A stretch of DNA of 64,000 nt, taken from contig NZ_JTAM01000003.1 of the NCBI RefSeq assembly GCF_000812565.1, positions 1 to 64,000 on the forward strand. The letters are read 5' to 3'. Under the pieces are notes generated by a model. That model saw nothing but the letters and a program-made list of their open reading frames with translations. It made no database searches and was not told where the DNA came from. This DNA is from Flammeovirga sp. OC4. Lineage in GTDB: Bacteria > Bacteroidota > Bacteroidia > Cytophagales > Flammeovirgaceae. Position 1 is the first letter of the stretch; each line of letters begins with the position of its first letter. This document shows, in pieces, positions 36,559-47,186 of the stretch. Position numbers and translations under genes: made by a program.

Positions 36559-36663
36559 TCTTCTACTAATATGGAGAATTATCAGTAGTAGGGCAAAATA
36601 AAACAACTAATTCTGAAACTACCCTAACCCACATGAAGAATAAACACCCCAATAGATAGTAAA

Positions 36664-36708
36664 CAAAAAGTCACCTCTTTTACCTAATTCGATACATAGA
36701 GGTGACTT
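36664..36708 (-). terminator. Terminator of the 201-residue secreted-protein gene
   Basis: AAGTCACCTCT pairs with AGAGGTGACTT (11 bp, 19-base loop), followed by T on the minus strand. Confidence 0.82.
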
Positions 36709-36730
36709 CAATTTTTAATATCAGACAGAA

Positions 36731-37336
36731 TTACAACGATTTTGCCTGGTTATATTCTACAATTAAAGGAAAAACTGACTCTAGTTTAATTTCCTTTAAG
36801 TTGTTTAACTTTTCAATAATTTCAGGGTTTCCAGCCAAATACTTTGCTACTTGAGCTTTTAGTTTAGCTCCGCTTCGTTTAAGCTTTACTCCTTTAGTAT
36901 CACCCGTTGAAATATAATAGGTATTGGTAGAAATAAACCCATCGATAGAAAAACCTCCGATCCCTATTGGTGTACTTGCATTCATGCCATATTCATAAAC
37001 CTCAACTGAACCTGTGATGTAAGATGGGATCAATGCATTAAACTTATTTACCGCTGCAGGGTGTTGCACTTTGCATTGCTTCCATTTCTGACCATCTTCT
37101 CCTACAATCTTCTTCACATAATTAGAAGATAGCTTTTCAGGTTTGTCTTGAGACAAGTCACTCTTGAAATAAATCCTATGGCTATTGCCTCTCACTCTAT
37201 TGGATACATCAAAAAATCCTTTTTTTACTCCTGTTGTAGTGTAAACTTCACCTGGTTTGTAGTTTCTATCACTTTGAGCAAACGTTGCAGTCACTACACC
37301 TAATAATAAGGTGATTAAAAAAAATACGTTTTTCAT
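36731..37336 (-). CDS. Secreted protein of unknown function
   Basis: 201 residues with a signal peptide ending TATFA-Q (residue 20). The mature part has PGEVYTTTGVKKGFFDVSNRVRG near the start, a basic Lys-rich middle and a helical C-terminus. Glycine- and serine-rich stretches suggest a mixed alpha/beta domain. I do not recognise a family. It lies upstream of the caspase-like gene on the same strand but is separated from it by a terminator. Confidence 0.72.
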   Translation of the reverse strand: MKNVFFLITLLLGVVTATFAQSDRNYKPGEVYTTTGVKKGFFDVSNRVRGNSHRIYFKSDLSQDKPEKLSSNYVKKIVGEDGQKWKQCKVQHPAAVNKFNALIPSYITGSVEVYEYGMNASTPIGIGGFSIDGFISTNTYYISTGDTKGVKLKRSGAKLKAQVAKYLAGNPEIIEKLNNLKEIKLESVFPLIVEYNQAKSL

Positions 37337-37506
37337 AAAATTAAAAAATTAGTCATTAAATATATTAACACCATTTCAGACCAACATACCGTCGATCTTA
37401 TAGTTTGCGATTTTAAATTTAGGTTTAACAGATAAGGAATCATTATTTAAGCCTGAATAAATTATTTCAGTTTAAAAAATGAACGATTGAAGGTTGTGTA
37501 AATACA

Positions 37507-38451
37507 TTATTTACACATTACTCCTTCTACATTGTCAAAAGTAATACTCAAAAGTTTTGCTCTTGCTTCTTTACTAGCCCAAGCGATATGAGGCGAGAGG
37601 ATTAACTTCTCTTTTTTCTTCACATTCATCAATGGACTATCTGATGGTGTAGGTTCTGAGATAAAAACATCTACTGCTGCTCCGGCAATTTTATCTTGAT
37701 CAATGGCCTCTGCCAATGCCTTTTCATCTACAATTCCACCTCGACCAACATTTATTAGAATTGCATTTTCTTTCATCATTTCTAATTCATTAGTTGAGAT
37801 CGCATTCGTCGTTTTCTCATTAAGAGGAGCATGAATTGAAACAACGTCAGCTCTTTTATAAAAATCATCATGATTTACTAATTCAAAACGCTCATCTCTT
37901 ACTTCCCCTGAAGTGGAATAATAAATAACTTTGGCACCAAAAGCTGTTGCAATTTCTGCTACTCTTCTTCCAATATTTCCCATTCCGAAAATACCGTACG
38001 TTTTACCATTCAACTCATGAAAACTTTGGCCAATCCATGTGAAAGAATCTGATTGAGAGTAACTCCCACTTATAACAAATTCATCATATTCCTGTATGTG
38101 GTTTGTAAGGGATAATAACATCGCAAATGTTTGTTGAGCAACACTTTCTGAGGAATAATTTACTGCATTTTTCACTTGTATACCCAACTCTTTTGCAGCC
38201 TCTAAATCTACATTGTTCGTACCCGTAGCGGTAATGCTAATCAATTTGAGCTGAGGATTTTCTTTCATCATGTCAGCATTGATTACCACTTTGTTCGTTA
38301 CGATCACATCTACACCTTGAATTCTTTCTTTCGTTTGTTCAGGTTTAGTTGCATCATAAAAAATCACCTCTCCAAGTGTATTGAATTTATCCAATACAGA
38401 TTGCATGTCATCACCTAACGTAGCGGTGTCTAAAAAAACTATTTTTCCCAT
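37507..38451 (-). CDS. D-2-hydroxyacid dehydrogenase (glycerate dehydrogenase-like)
   Basis: 314 residues from the ATG giving MGKIVFLDT; the longer frame adds 16 residues that the family lacks. It reduces or oxidises a 2-hydroxyacid with NAD(P). Visible features: Rossmann GMGNIGRRVAEIATAFG, catalytic Arg in NVGRGGIVD, and the His in LSPHIAWASKEAR, a tail typical of glycerate/hydroxypyruvate reductases. It diverges from an LRR-like gene across 68 bp. The exact substrate cannot be fixed from sequence. Confidence 0.9.
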   Translation of the reverse strand: MGKIVFLDTATLGDDMQSVLDKFNTLGEVIFYDATKPEQTKERIQGVDVIVTNKVVINADMMKENPQLKLISITATGTNNVDLEAAKELGIQVKNAVNYSSESVAQQTFAMLLSLTNHIQEYDEFVISGSYSQSDSFTWIGQSFHELNGKTYGIFGMGNIGRRVAEIATAFGAKVIYYSTSGEVRDERFELVNHDDFYKRADVVSIHAPLNEKTTNAISTNELEMMKENAILINVGRGGIVDEKALAEAIDQDKIAGAAVDVFISEPTPSDSPLMNVKKKEKLILSPHIAWASKEARAKLLSITFDNVEGVMCK

Positions 38452-38519
38452 TTTTACTATATGTTTTCTACCTTGCGAAAAAATGCAAGAATTGTTCATA
38501 ATCTCATAAAAATAAGAAA

Positions 38520-39020
38520 ATGAAAGTTACTACTTGGAGAAAAATCCCATCAATTTGGAAAGAAATAATAGTATTAAGTATCAAAATACATGAAGAAAAT
38601 TCTGATACTGAAAAAGTTATCTCATTATTAGAAGAGCATAAAGATGTATCTACTGTTTATGAATTATTGTTTGGAGAGAAAATAGTCATCGAAGACTGGC
38701 CTAATTTTACATTTTTCAACCGACTTTCTCCACTAGAAAATATATATTGTGCTTATCTTCCTATTGATGATATAGACCCTATCATGTATTTCCCGTTGAC
38801 TAGAAAGATTCACGCTGAAGGCACGCCTATTATGGCATTAGAAGCATTGATGTTAACTTCAAGATTAGAAGAACTGTACATTGATAATACATTTGTAGAT
38901 GACATTACAGAAATAATTGACCTTCCTTTAAAAATATTGAGCATAAAAGGGTGCGGTATAGAACAAACTCAACTGCAAACCGTTTTATTAAGAAACCCAT
39001 CTTGTACAATTATCGATTAA
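38520..39020 (+). CDS. Cytoplasmic LRR-like protein, unknown function
   Basis: 166 residues without a signal peptide. The C-terminal half has two or three leucine-rich-like units (LENIYCAYLPIDDI, LEELYIDNTFVDDI, LKILSIKGCGIEQT). The opening W.KIPSIWKEII resembles the 'WxxGLDKYWKGIF' opening of the secreted LRR protein at 39532, suggesting related families. It is 5 bp before the DCC gene, so the two are cotranscribed. Confidence 0.7.
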   Translation: MKVTTWRKIPSIWKEIIVLSIKIHEENSDTEKVISLLEEHKDVSTVYELLFGEKIVIEDWPNFTFFNRLSPLENIYCAYLPIDDIDPIMYFPLTRKIHAEGTPIMALEALMLTSRLEELYIDNTFVDDITEIIDLPLKILSIKGCGIEQTQLQTVLLRNPSCTIID

Positions 39021-39025
39021 TATAA

Positions 39026-39436
39026 ATGGATAAATCACCTAAAATAGTATTATTTGACGGCATCTGTAATTTATGTGACAAGAGTGTTCAGTTCATCATC
39101 AAAAGAGATAAAAAAGAAGTATTTAGTTTTGCCTCATTACAGTCTCCAGAAGGTATTGCATTACTCAATAAACACCACTTACCTCAAGACTATACTGACA
39201 GTATTGTATTGATTGATGGCGAGAGTGCTTTCAAAAAAGCAGAAGCAGCATTAATTATTGCATCACATTTAAGCTTTCCTTGGTATTTATTTAAGATTGG
39301 AAAGTATTTACCTCACTGGTTTACGAACTTTTGGTACGATCTTATAGCGAAGTATAGGTACTCTTTTTTTGGAAAGAAAGAGGATCAGTGTGACCTTATT
39401 CATCAAAAAAGAAGATATACCACCACAGAATTGTAA
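39026..39436 (+). CDS. DCC-family thiol-disulfide oxidoreductase-like protein (DUF393)
   Basis: A 136-residue protein of the DCC family, named for its conserved Asp-x-x-Cys-x-x-Cys: VLFDGICNLCDKSVQFIIKRD at residues 7-27. The remaining pattern FSFASLQSPEGIALL and the YRYSFFGK tail fit. Such proteins have a thioredoxin-like fold; the physiological partner is unknown. Cotranscribed with the preceding LRR-like gene. Confidence 0.9.
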   Translation: MDKSPKIVLFDGICNLCDKSVQFIIKRDKKEVFSFASLQSPEGIALLNKHHLPQDYTDSIVLIDGESAFKKAEAALIIASHLSFPWYLFKIGKYLPHWFTNFWYDLIAKYRYSFFGKKEDQCDLIHQKRRYTTTEL

Positions 39437-39531
39437 GCGAAGCACAATATGAATACAATATGAACGTATTAAAATTGAAGGCTTAATAGTTTTATGCTTC
39501 CTTGAATAACGAAATTGAACATTTTTCAATA

Positions 39532-40638
39532 ATGAAAATAATGACTTTAAAAAAGAACCTTCTCTTTTTTCTAATACTTTTTACATCCTCTACTTTATCA
39601 TTTGCTCAGGAAGAGTTAACAATGGAATGGTGGAATGGTTTGGATAAATATTGGAAAGGGATTTTCATGTCGCAGATTATGTGGCAAGAAGACGAAATGA
39701 ACAAAGAAGGACTACTTAGGATTCAGAACTTGACAGCAATTAATGCATCTGGTTATGATGATTATGGTGATGAAAGAATTGTCACAAAACTAGATCCTAT
39801 TGCATCGCTAACGCTCCTTGAAGATATTGACATTTCCTACACAAGAGTGAAAGATTTAACTCCACTCATGGAAATGCATCATTTGAAAAGGTTAAACTTG
39901 GCCTATACAAGAGTCGATGACCTCACTCCTTTGGATCACTCTACCACTATACACGAAATTTTCTTATCTGGAACAAGAGTCAAAACATTAGCACCATTAG
40001 CAAATATTCCTCTTGTCACGCTTGATCTTTTCCAGAACAAAGCTTTTGAGGATTGGACGTCGCTATCTGTTTTTAAAGAACTAACATCACTATCTTTAGA
40101 CGAAACAAGAGTAACCGATTTAACCTTTATCAGTACATTAAAAAATTTAAAAGAGCTCAAGCTATCTTATACAGCAGTTGAGGATCTAACACCCATCAAA
40201 AAAATAAAAGGTCTTACGTTACTTCAGATACAGAAAACTAAAGTAACTACCCTTGATCCCATCAAGAACCTTAAAAAATTGGAGCACTTAAATATTAGCA
40301 ATTCTGAAATTGAAAATATTGATGCATTAAAGAAAATGAAACAATTGCATACGTTTTACTTTTCAGATAGTAAAGTTAATGATATTGCAGTGCTGGCAAG
40401 AACAGTGGGTCTAAACGAACTGACATTTTCTAATACTCCTGTAACCGATTTGAGTCCTTTGGTTGAATTACCTGAATTAAGTATTTTGATCATCACGGGT
40501 TCACAAGTCAATGATGTAAAACCTATGGAAAAGGTAAAACCGCTTACAATAATGTACTTTAGAGACTCCCAAGTAAGCCCTGAAAATGTGGAAGCCTTCA
40601 AACAGGCACGACCAGAAGTAGAAACTGATTTCTTTTAA
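39532..40638 (+). CDS. Secreted leucine-rich-repeat protein
   Basis: 368 residues from ATG at 39532 (another ATG at 39541 is also possible); the longest frame adds 10 residues ahead of the signal peptide, which ends STLSFA-Q. About eleven internalin-like LRRs of 21-23 residues run through residues 75-350, each with an 'L..L.IS.T.V.DLTPL' pattern. It is probably periplasmic or surface-exposed and protein-binding. Single gene, about 100 bp after the DCC gene. Confidence 0.85.
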   Translation: MKIMTLKKNLLFFLILFTSSTLSFAQEELTMEWWNGLDKYWKGIFMSQIMWQEDEMNKEGLLRIQNLTAINASGYDDYGDERIVTKLDPIASLTLLEDIDISYTRVKDLTPLMEMHHLKRLNLAYTRVDDLTPLDHSTTIHEIFLSGTRVKTLAPLANIPLVTLDLFQNKAFEDWTSLSVFKELTSLSLDETRVTDLTFISTLKNLKELKLSYTAVEDLTPIKKIKGLTLLQIQKTKVTTLDPIKNLKKLEHLNISNSEIENIDALKKMKQLHTFYFSDSKVNDIAVLARTVGLNELTFSNTPVTDLSPLVELPELSILIITGSQVNDVKPMEKVKPLTIMYFRDSQVSPENVEAFKQARPEVETDFF

Positions 40639-40725
40639 AATAAATCAAACACTTGTAAAAGAATTGAAATTAAAAGTCTTATTTCATCTTTATATCACAT
40701 ATCCTTAATATTTTATTGATGGTAA

Positions 40726-40757
40726 TTTGGTAATAGATAGAAATAAGACTTTTTTTG
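40726..40757 (+). promoter_or_regulatory. Putative purF promoter
   Basis: TTTG, 20 bases, TTTTTTTG (one mismatch to TAnnTTTG), 30 bp before the GTG start. Confidence 0.4.
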
Positions 40758-40787
40758 CAGTGGATTTAATTTAACCTCTATACTCCA

Positions 40788-42674
40788 GTGAGTGAAGTCA
40801 TAAAACACGAGTGTGGCATTGCAATGCTACGACTTAGGAAGCCGCTGTCTTATTTCATTGAGAAATATGGCACTCCTACATATGCGATCAGCAAGATGTA
40901 CCTTTTGATGGAAAAGCAGCGCAACCGTGGTCAAGATGGTGCCGGAATAGCGAGTATCAAACTCAATATGAAGCCAGGTAATCCATTTATTGACAGAGCT
41001 CGGTCGATTGAAGCTGATCCTATCAATGACATCTTTAAGAAGGTAGGAAAGAAACTGAACAAGATAAGCAAAGACACTTCAAAATATCTTGATGCAGATT
41101 ATTTAAGAGAAAACATTCCTTACATGGGCGATGTTTACATGGGGCACCTACGCTATGGTACTCATGGTAAAAACACTATCGGACATTGCCACCCTTTCAT
41201 GCGTAATAACAACTGGAGAAGCAGACAGCTGATTATGGCTGGAAACTTCAACATGACCAATGTGGACGAATTGTTCGACAAGTTGGTGACTTTAGGGCAA
41301 CACCCTAAGGAAAATGTTGATACGGTGACTGTAATGGAAAAAATTGGTCATTTTCTTGACATTGAAGTCCAAGATTTATTCCAATTGTACAAAGAGCAAG
41401 GTCTAGACAATATTGCCATTTCTGAGCGTATTGAAAAAGAACTTGACCTTTCAAAGGTACTTTCTCGTTCTTGTAAAGATTTCGATGGCGGTTACGCTAT
41501 TATGGGTCTTACAGGACATGGTGCTGGTTTTGTTGCAAGAGATGTGAACGGTATTCGTCCAGCATATTACTATGCAGATGACGAAATCATCGTTGTTGCT
41601 TCAGAAAAAACAGCCATCAAAACAGCCTTCAATGCTGAATATGATAAGATTCAGGAAATTGGTCCTGGTAATGCTCTTATCATTGACAAAGACGCCAACT
41701 TCAAGGAAGTGGAATATCTAACACCTAAAGAAAAACTTTCGTGTAGCTTTGAAAGAATCTACTTCTCAAGAGGTACTGATCCTGCCATCTATAGCGAAAG
41801 AAAGAAACTGGGTGAGTTGCTTGTTCCAAAAGTACTTGAATCATTAAACTATGATCTTGAAAATACAGTGTTCTCTTACATTCCGAATACAGCAGAGACT
41901 GCATTTTTGGGTATGATGGCTGGTATTGACAAGTACTTAGTGAAAAAACGTCTTGAAGCAGTAGAAAATGGCGTTTCTGGAGAAGAACTAGAACAATTAA
42001 TGACTTTCAGACCTCGTCAGGAAAAATTAGTAATCAAAGACGTAAAAGCTCGTACTTTTATTGCTGATGATACGATGAGAGACGACATGGTTGCACACGT
42101 ATATGATACAACGTACGAGGTAATCAAAAAGAAAGTGGATACGCTTGTGGTATTGGATGATTCAATCGTCCGTGGTACTACACTTGAAAAGTCTATCATT
42201 AATATGTTAGACCGTTTAGAGCCAAAACGTATCATCGTTGTTTCTTCTGCACCTCAAATCAGATACCCTGACTGTTATGGTATCAATATGTCTAAAATGA
42301 AGGAATTCGTTGCTTTCAGAGCAATGGTGAACTTAATGAAAAAGACAGGCAAAGAGGATATATTGGATGAAGTTTACTATCGTTCAAAATCTATTTTGCG
42401 TGCTGAGGACTTTGATGTAAATCATGTACAATCGCTTTATAATAACTTTACAGATGATGAAATCAGCGAGGAAATTGCAAACATCATCAAGTTAGATCAT
42501 ATTAAGGCAGACGTGGAGGTGATTTACCAATCTGTTGAAAACTTAAACGAAGCTTGTCCTAATCACCTTGGTGATTGGTACTTTACTGGAAACTTCCCTA
42601 CGAAAGGAGGTATGAAAGTGGTACACAAAGCTTTTGTAAATTATATGGAAGGAAAAGAAGTTAGAGCTTACTAA
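40788..42674 (+). CDS. purF: Amidophosphoribosyltransferase (PurF family, Bacteroidota long form)
   Basis: A 628-residue enzyme committing PRPP and glutamine to purine synthesis. The N-terminal nucleophile is Cys9, preceded by a short propeptide (SEVIKHE). Ntn-glutaminase features are RNRGQDGAG and MGHLRYGTHG; the PRPP-binding loop is VVLDDSIVRGTTLEKS. It is about 120 residues longer than E. coli PurF, as in a Bacteroidota-specific form with inserts. The start codon is GTG. Because many Bacteroidota also carry a shorter canonical PurF, this may be a second copy. Confidence 0.9.
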   Translation: MSEVIKHECGIAMLRLRKPLSYFIEKYGTPTYAISKMYLLMEKQRNRGQDGAGIASIKLNMKPGNPFIDRARSIEADPINDIFKKVGKKLNKISKDTSKYLDADYLRENIPYMGDVYMGHLRYGTHGKNTIGHCHPFMRNNNWRSRQLIMAGNFNMTNVDELFDKLVTLGQHPKENVDTVTVMEKIGHFLDIEVQDLFQLYKEQGLDNIAISERIEKELDLSKVLSRSCKDFDGGYAIMGLTGHGAGFVARDVNGIRPAYYYADDEIIVVASEKTAIKTAFNAEYDKIQEIGPGNALIIDKDANFKEVEYLTPKEKLSCSFERIYFSRGTDPAIYSERKKLGELLVPKVLESLNYDLENTVFSYIPNTAETAFLGMMAGIDKYLVKKRLEAVENGVSGEELEQLMTFRPRQEKLVIKDVKARTFIADDTMRDDMVAHVYDTTYEVIKKKVDTLVVLDDSIVRGTTLEKSIINMLDRLEPKRIIVVSSAPQIRYPDCYGINMSKMKEFVAFRAMVNLMKKTGKEDILDEVYYRSKSILRAEDFDVNHVQSLYNNFTDDEISEEIANIIKLDHIKADVEVIYQSVENLNEACPNHLGDWYFTGNFPTKGGMKVVHKAFVNYMEGKEVRAY

Positions 42675-42694
42675 GCAAAACTTTTCTTCTCAAC

Positions 42695-42728
42695 AAAAGG
42701 CTAGGATTCTAAAGATCTTAGCCTTTTT
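42695..42728 (+). terminator. purF terminator
   Basis: AAAAGGCTA and TAGCCTTTT arms with an inner GAT/ATC pair and a 7-base loop, then T-rich sequence. Confidence 0.85.
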
Positions 42729-42745
42729 GTTTTTAATTTTAAACT

Positions 42746-43342
42746 ATGAAAGAAAGAATACTACTCCCCTCATCAAGATATATTTTAGGTTTTCAGAATA
42801 AAGAAGAAAGAATTATTCAAAGAGCCTACAACGACTTCTTTTATCCTATTTTTGAAGGAAAGGATATAGAGGATAAATATTTATTCCAGAGAGGATTCTG
42901 TAAGGCCTTGACTCATACGCTCTATGCAAATAGCTCTAATGAAGAGGAGTTTATTGATATCATCAAGAAACATTTCCCAGATAATCAAGAGGAGTTTGAT
43001 ATTGAAGAAGTGGAAATTAAATTCCGAGATGAGGACTTACTTTTACTTCAACTCCATTTTAATCAAAAACTCTCTGATGAATCTATCGCTGCTCGTACTG
43101 AGATGAGTATTGAGGATGCCAAAGGGAGAATCGATAAACTTCAGAGAATGTGGGGGCAGGATATGCCTTTGGAAGAGTATTTATTGCAGATTGAGCAAAG
43201 ACAGTGGTTCAAAAGACTGACCAACAATCCTATTCCTTTACAGCCTAAAGGAAAGAAAAAAAGTAGCTCTTCTGTAAAAGTAGGGAAAATCAATAAAGTA
43301 GAGGAAACGATTTGGGAGAAGATAAAAGGATTCTTTTCATAA
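42746..43342 (+). CDS. Unknown protein with a sigma-region-4-like helix-turn-helix
   Basis: 198 residues, cytoplasmic. Residues about 94-136 (EDLLLLQLHFNQKLSDESIAARTEMSIEDAKGRIDKLQRMW) follow the sigma-70 region 4 / ECF pattern 'rE.llL.....ls..eIA....s...ak.Ri.kl...w'. The N-terminal 85 residues are acidic and helical with no recognised sigma region 2. The C-terminus is basic (PKGKKKSSSS) and ends in an amphipathic IWEKIKGFFS. No family name can be given; the HTH is pattern-based. It shares a convergent terminator with yidC. Confidence 0.65.
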   Translation: MKERILLPSSRYILGFQNKEERIIQRAYNDFFYPIFEGKDIEDKYLFQRGFCKALTHTLYANSSNEEEFIDIIKKHFPDNQEEFDIEEVEIKFRDEDLLLLQLHFNQKLSDESIAARTEMSIEDAKGRIDKLQRMWGQDMPLEEYLLQIEQRQWFKRLTNNPIPLQPKGKKKSSSSVKVGKINKVEETIWEKIKGFFS

Positions 43343-43407
43343 CATTGATAATGAAGGCATTCCTATTTTTACCAAAAAATATTCCTATAAAGAAAATTGA
43401 AAGCATC

Positions 43408-43445
43408 AAAAAAGCCCATCAAAACTAAATTTGATGGGCTTTTCT
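43408..43445. terminator. Bidirectional terminator, HTH protein / yidC
   Basis: AAAAGCCCATCAAA and TTTGATGGGCTTTT arms (14 bp) around a short loop, with A and T runs on either side. Confidence 0.88.
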
Positions 43446-43461
43446 TATCGCTAAAAGAGAA

Positions 43462-45270
43462 TTATTTATTCTTCTTTTTATTTTCTTGTTGTGCCTTTTG
43501 TTGTTCTTTCATCGCTTTGTCTAAACGAGCTGTTAATCCGCCGGCTTTCTTATTGGCATTTTTCTTTTTATTCTCTTCCATAACGGCACGAATCTTCTCT
43601 TCGTTTACAAATTTCTTAGAAGCAATTTGTTGAACAATAGTGATACAGTTCGATACTAAGTAGTAGTACGTTAAACCAGCTGCGAAGCTGTTGAAGAAGA
43701 ATAAGAAGAATACAGGTGAGATGTAAGATACCATCTGCATCTGAGGGTTTGACTGTACTTGTGACTGGTTTTGGAAGTAAGTGTAACCTAACATTGAAAC
43801 CGCCCAAAGTAAAGTAAATAATGACACGTGATCGCCATATGCAGGAATGCTGAATGGTAAGTCTAAGATCGAGTCATACGTTGATAAATCATCTGCCCAC
43901 AAGAACGACTGCCCTCTTAATTGTAATGCATTAGGGAAGAAGTTATAAAGTGCCACGAAGAAAGGCATCTGAGCCAGCATAGGAATACAACCCGACAATG
44001 GGTTCGCTCCTACCTTTCTGTAAAGGCTCATTGTTTCTTGCTGAATCTTCATTTGATCATCACCATACTTCTCTTTTAACTCGTCCATCTCTGGCTTCAA
44101 CAAACGCATCTTCGCCATTGATTTGTATGAGTTGAAAGTAAGTGGGTAAAGTACCGACTTCACCAATACCACCATAATAAAGATGATCAATCCGTAACCT
44201 AACTCAAATTCTTCTAAGAATTCGAAGATTGGAATAAAGATGTATTTTGAAAGTGGAGTTGTCCAAGCCCACCCTAAGTACACGTTATCTTCAAAACCTG
44301 TTGTTACAGCCTCACAAACACGGTAATCGTTTGGACCGAAGTAATATCTAAGGTTTGCTGATTCAAGTGAGCTCAAAGGAATTTGGAAAGCAATATCAAA
44401 AGTCTTTACAATTTCAGTATTGTCTTCATTGTAATCAGAGATAAGGTTAGCTCTGTTAAACTGTTTATCTGTGATCAATGCAACGTTAAAGAACTTTTGT
44501 TTTGCAGATACCCACGCTAATGGTTCTTGAATTGCCTCCTCTTCTTTTGAAGTGGAAGTCATTGACAAGTAATCAAAGTCGTCTTTCTTTGTGAAGTAGT
44601 TGACAGTAGTTTTCTGACGTGATGTTTTCATGTCCTTCTCTACTGCTTTCATATCTTGGTGCCACACATAAGAGATTTCTTGGCCTTGGATAAATGGTTG
44701 AGCACCTGAAAGGTCCAAATCATAATCCACCACATAAGTATCTTCATCTGCTAAAGAATAAGTTCTCTTAATCAGAACATTTCCTTCGGCTGTTTGTGCA
44801 ATCATTTCTACTTTATCACCAGCAATAGAAACATTTGCAGTATAGTTTAATGTATTAATATCAATTACCCCATATTGTGTAGGTAATTTTTCTTCTACTT
44901 TGTAATGCGCAGGGTCAACTAAGTGTAAAGGTTTTTTGTCGTACGTTTGGTAAGTCTTTAACAATACATCTGTAACATTACCGCCCTTTGTATCAAAAGT
45001 GATCTTTACATTTTCATTTTCTATCGCTACTTCTTTGGATGTACCGTTCATTACACTACCGAACACACCAAATTTTTGCATTAATACTGAATCACTTTCA
45101 ACTGCAGTTGTTTGAAAAGTTTGATTTTCTGTTTGTCCTTCCACTACATTGGCAGTAGACTCTTGCGTTTGAATAGGATCTTCCAAAGGCGTTTCCGGCT
45201 GGAAGAAAAACATATATCCTACTAATAGTGCGGATAACAACAGAAAACCTGTCGTTTGATTCTTATCCAT
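43462..45270 (-). CDS. yidC: Membrane protein insertase YidC
   Basis: A 602-residue Gram-negative YidC/Oxa1 protein that inserts and folds inner-membrane proteins with or without Sec. N-terminal span at residues 7-24, a large periplasmic beta-sandwich domain to about 350, then the conserved five-span core (YGLIIFIMVVLVKSVLYPLTF, MAKMRLLKPEMDELKEKYGDD, NPLSGCIPMLAQMPFFVALY, LLWAVSMLGYTYFQ). The conserved Arg in the second core helix is not assigned by eye. The C-terminus is very Lys/Gln-rich. Own promoter; downstream of pyrG but separated by a terminator. Confidence 0.97.
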   Translation of the reverse strand: MDKNQTTGFLLLSALLVGYMFFFQPETPLEDPIQTQESTANVVEGQTENQTFQTTAVESDSVLMQKFGVFGSVMNGTSKEVAIENENVKITFDTKGGNVTDVLLKTYQTYDKKPLHLVDPAHYKVEEKLPTQYGVIDINTLNYTANVSIAGDKVEMIAQTAEGNVLIKRTYSLADEDTYVVDYDLDLSGAQPFIQGQEISYVWHQDMKAVEKDMKTSRQKTTVNYFTKKDDFDYLSMTSTSKEEEAIQEPLAWVSAKQKFFNVALITDKQFNRANLISDYNEDNTEIVKTFDIAFQIPLSSLESANLRYYFGPNDYRVCEAVTTGFEDNVYLGWAWTTPLSKYIFIPIFEFLEEFELGYGLIIFIMVVLVKSVLYPLTFNSYKSMAKMRLLKPEMDELKEKYGDDQMKIQQETMSLYRKVGANPLSGCIPMLAQMPFFVALYNFFPNALQLRGQSFLWADDLSTYDSILDLPFSIPAYGDHVSLFTLLWAVSMLGYTYFQNQSQVQSNPQMQMVSYISPVFFLFFFNSFAAGLTYYYLVSNCITIVQQIASKKFVNEEKIRAVMEENKKKNANKKAGGLTARLDKAMKEQQKAQQENKKKNK

Positions 45271-45342
45271 TTTACTCTTATTAATTTACGATATCAATAA
45301 ATATTATTGATTTTCTCGTTCTTTTTGTACTTAAAATGCGTG

Positions 45343-45350
45343 CAAAGTTA
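45343..45350 (-). promoter_or_regulatory. yidC promoter -7 element
   Basis: TAACTTTG on the minus strand, a perfect TAnnTTTG match, about 72 bp before the ATG. Confidence 0.6.
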
Positions 45351-45398
45351 CGAATTTTATTGTCTTAATCTTGAAAAAAGACAATAAAGAATTTAAAA

Positions 45399-45432
45399 AA
45401 CGAAAGCCCATAGATAAAATTACCTATGGGCT
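45399..45432 (-). terminator. pyrG terminator
   Basis: AGCCCATAG pairs with CTATGGGCT; six T follow on the minus strand after a CG. Confidence 0.85.
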
Positions 45433-45452
45433 ATCTCATAAATTGATTGTAA

Positions 45453-47111
<1,659 letters not shown>

Positions 47112-47127
47112 TCACATTTTGTTTGTG

Positions 47128-47159
47128 CAAAGCTAAAGGAGTTCTTCTCAATTAGCAAA
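47128..47159 (-). promoter_or_regulatory. pyrG promoter, full Bacteroidota consensus
   Basis: On the minus strand TTTG, 20 bases, TAGCTTTG; both boxes match perfectly. The -7 box ends 29 bp before the ATG. Confidence 0.72.
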
Positions 47160-47186
47160 TAAAGTATGTCAATGCTTGTAACTAGA

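Noticed and set aside
36529-36606. 26-codon N-terminal extension of the caspase-like gene
   Set aside because: It begins with TTG upstream of the predicted promoter and precedes the true signal peptide.
38452-38499. 16-codon extension of the 2-hydroxyacid dehydrogenase
   Set aside because: The family begins at MGKIVFLD; an A-rich leader precedes that ATG.
40726-40790. Strict consensus promoter for purF
   Set aside because: Kept only as a putative site, because TTTTTTTG in a T-run matches easily by chance.
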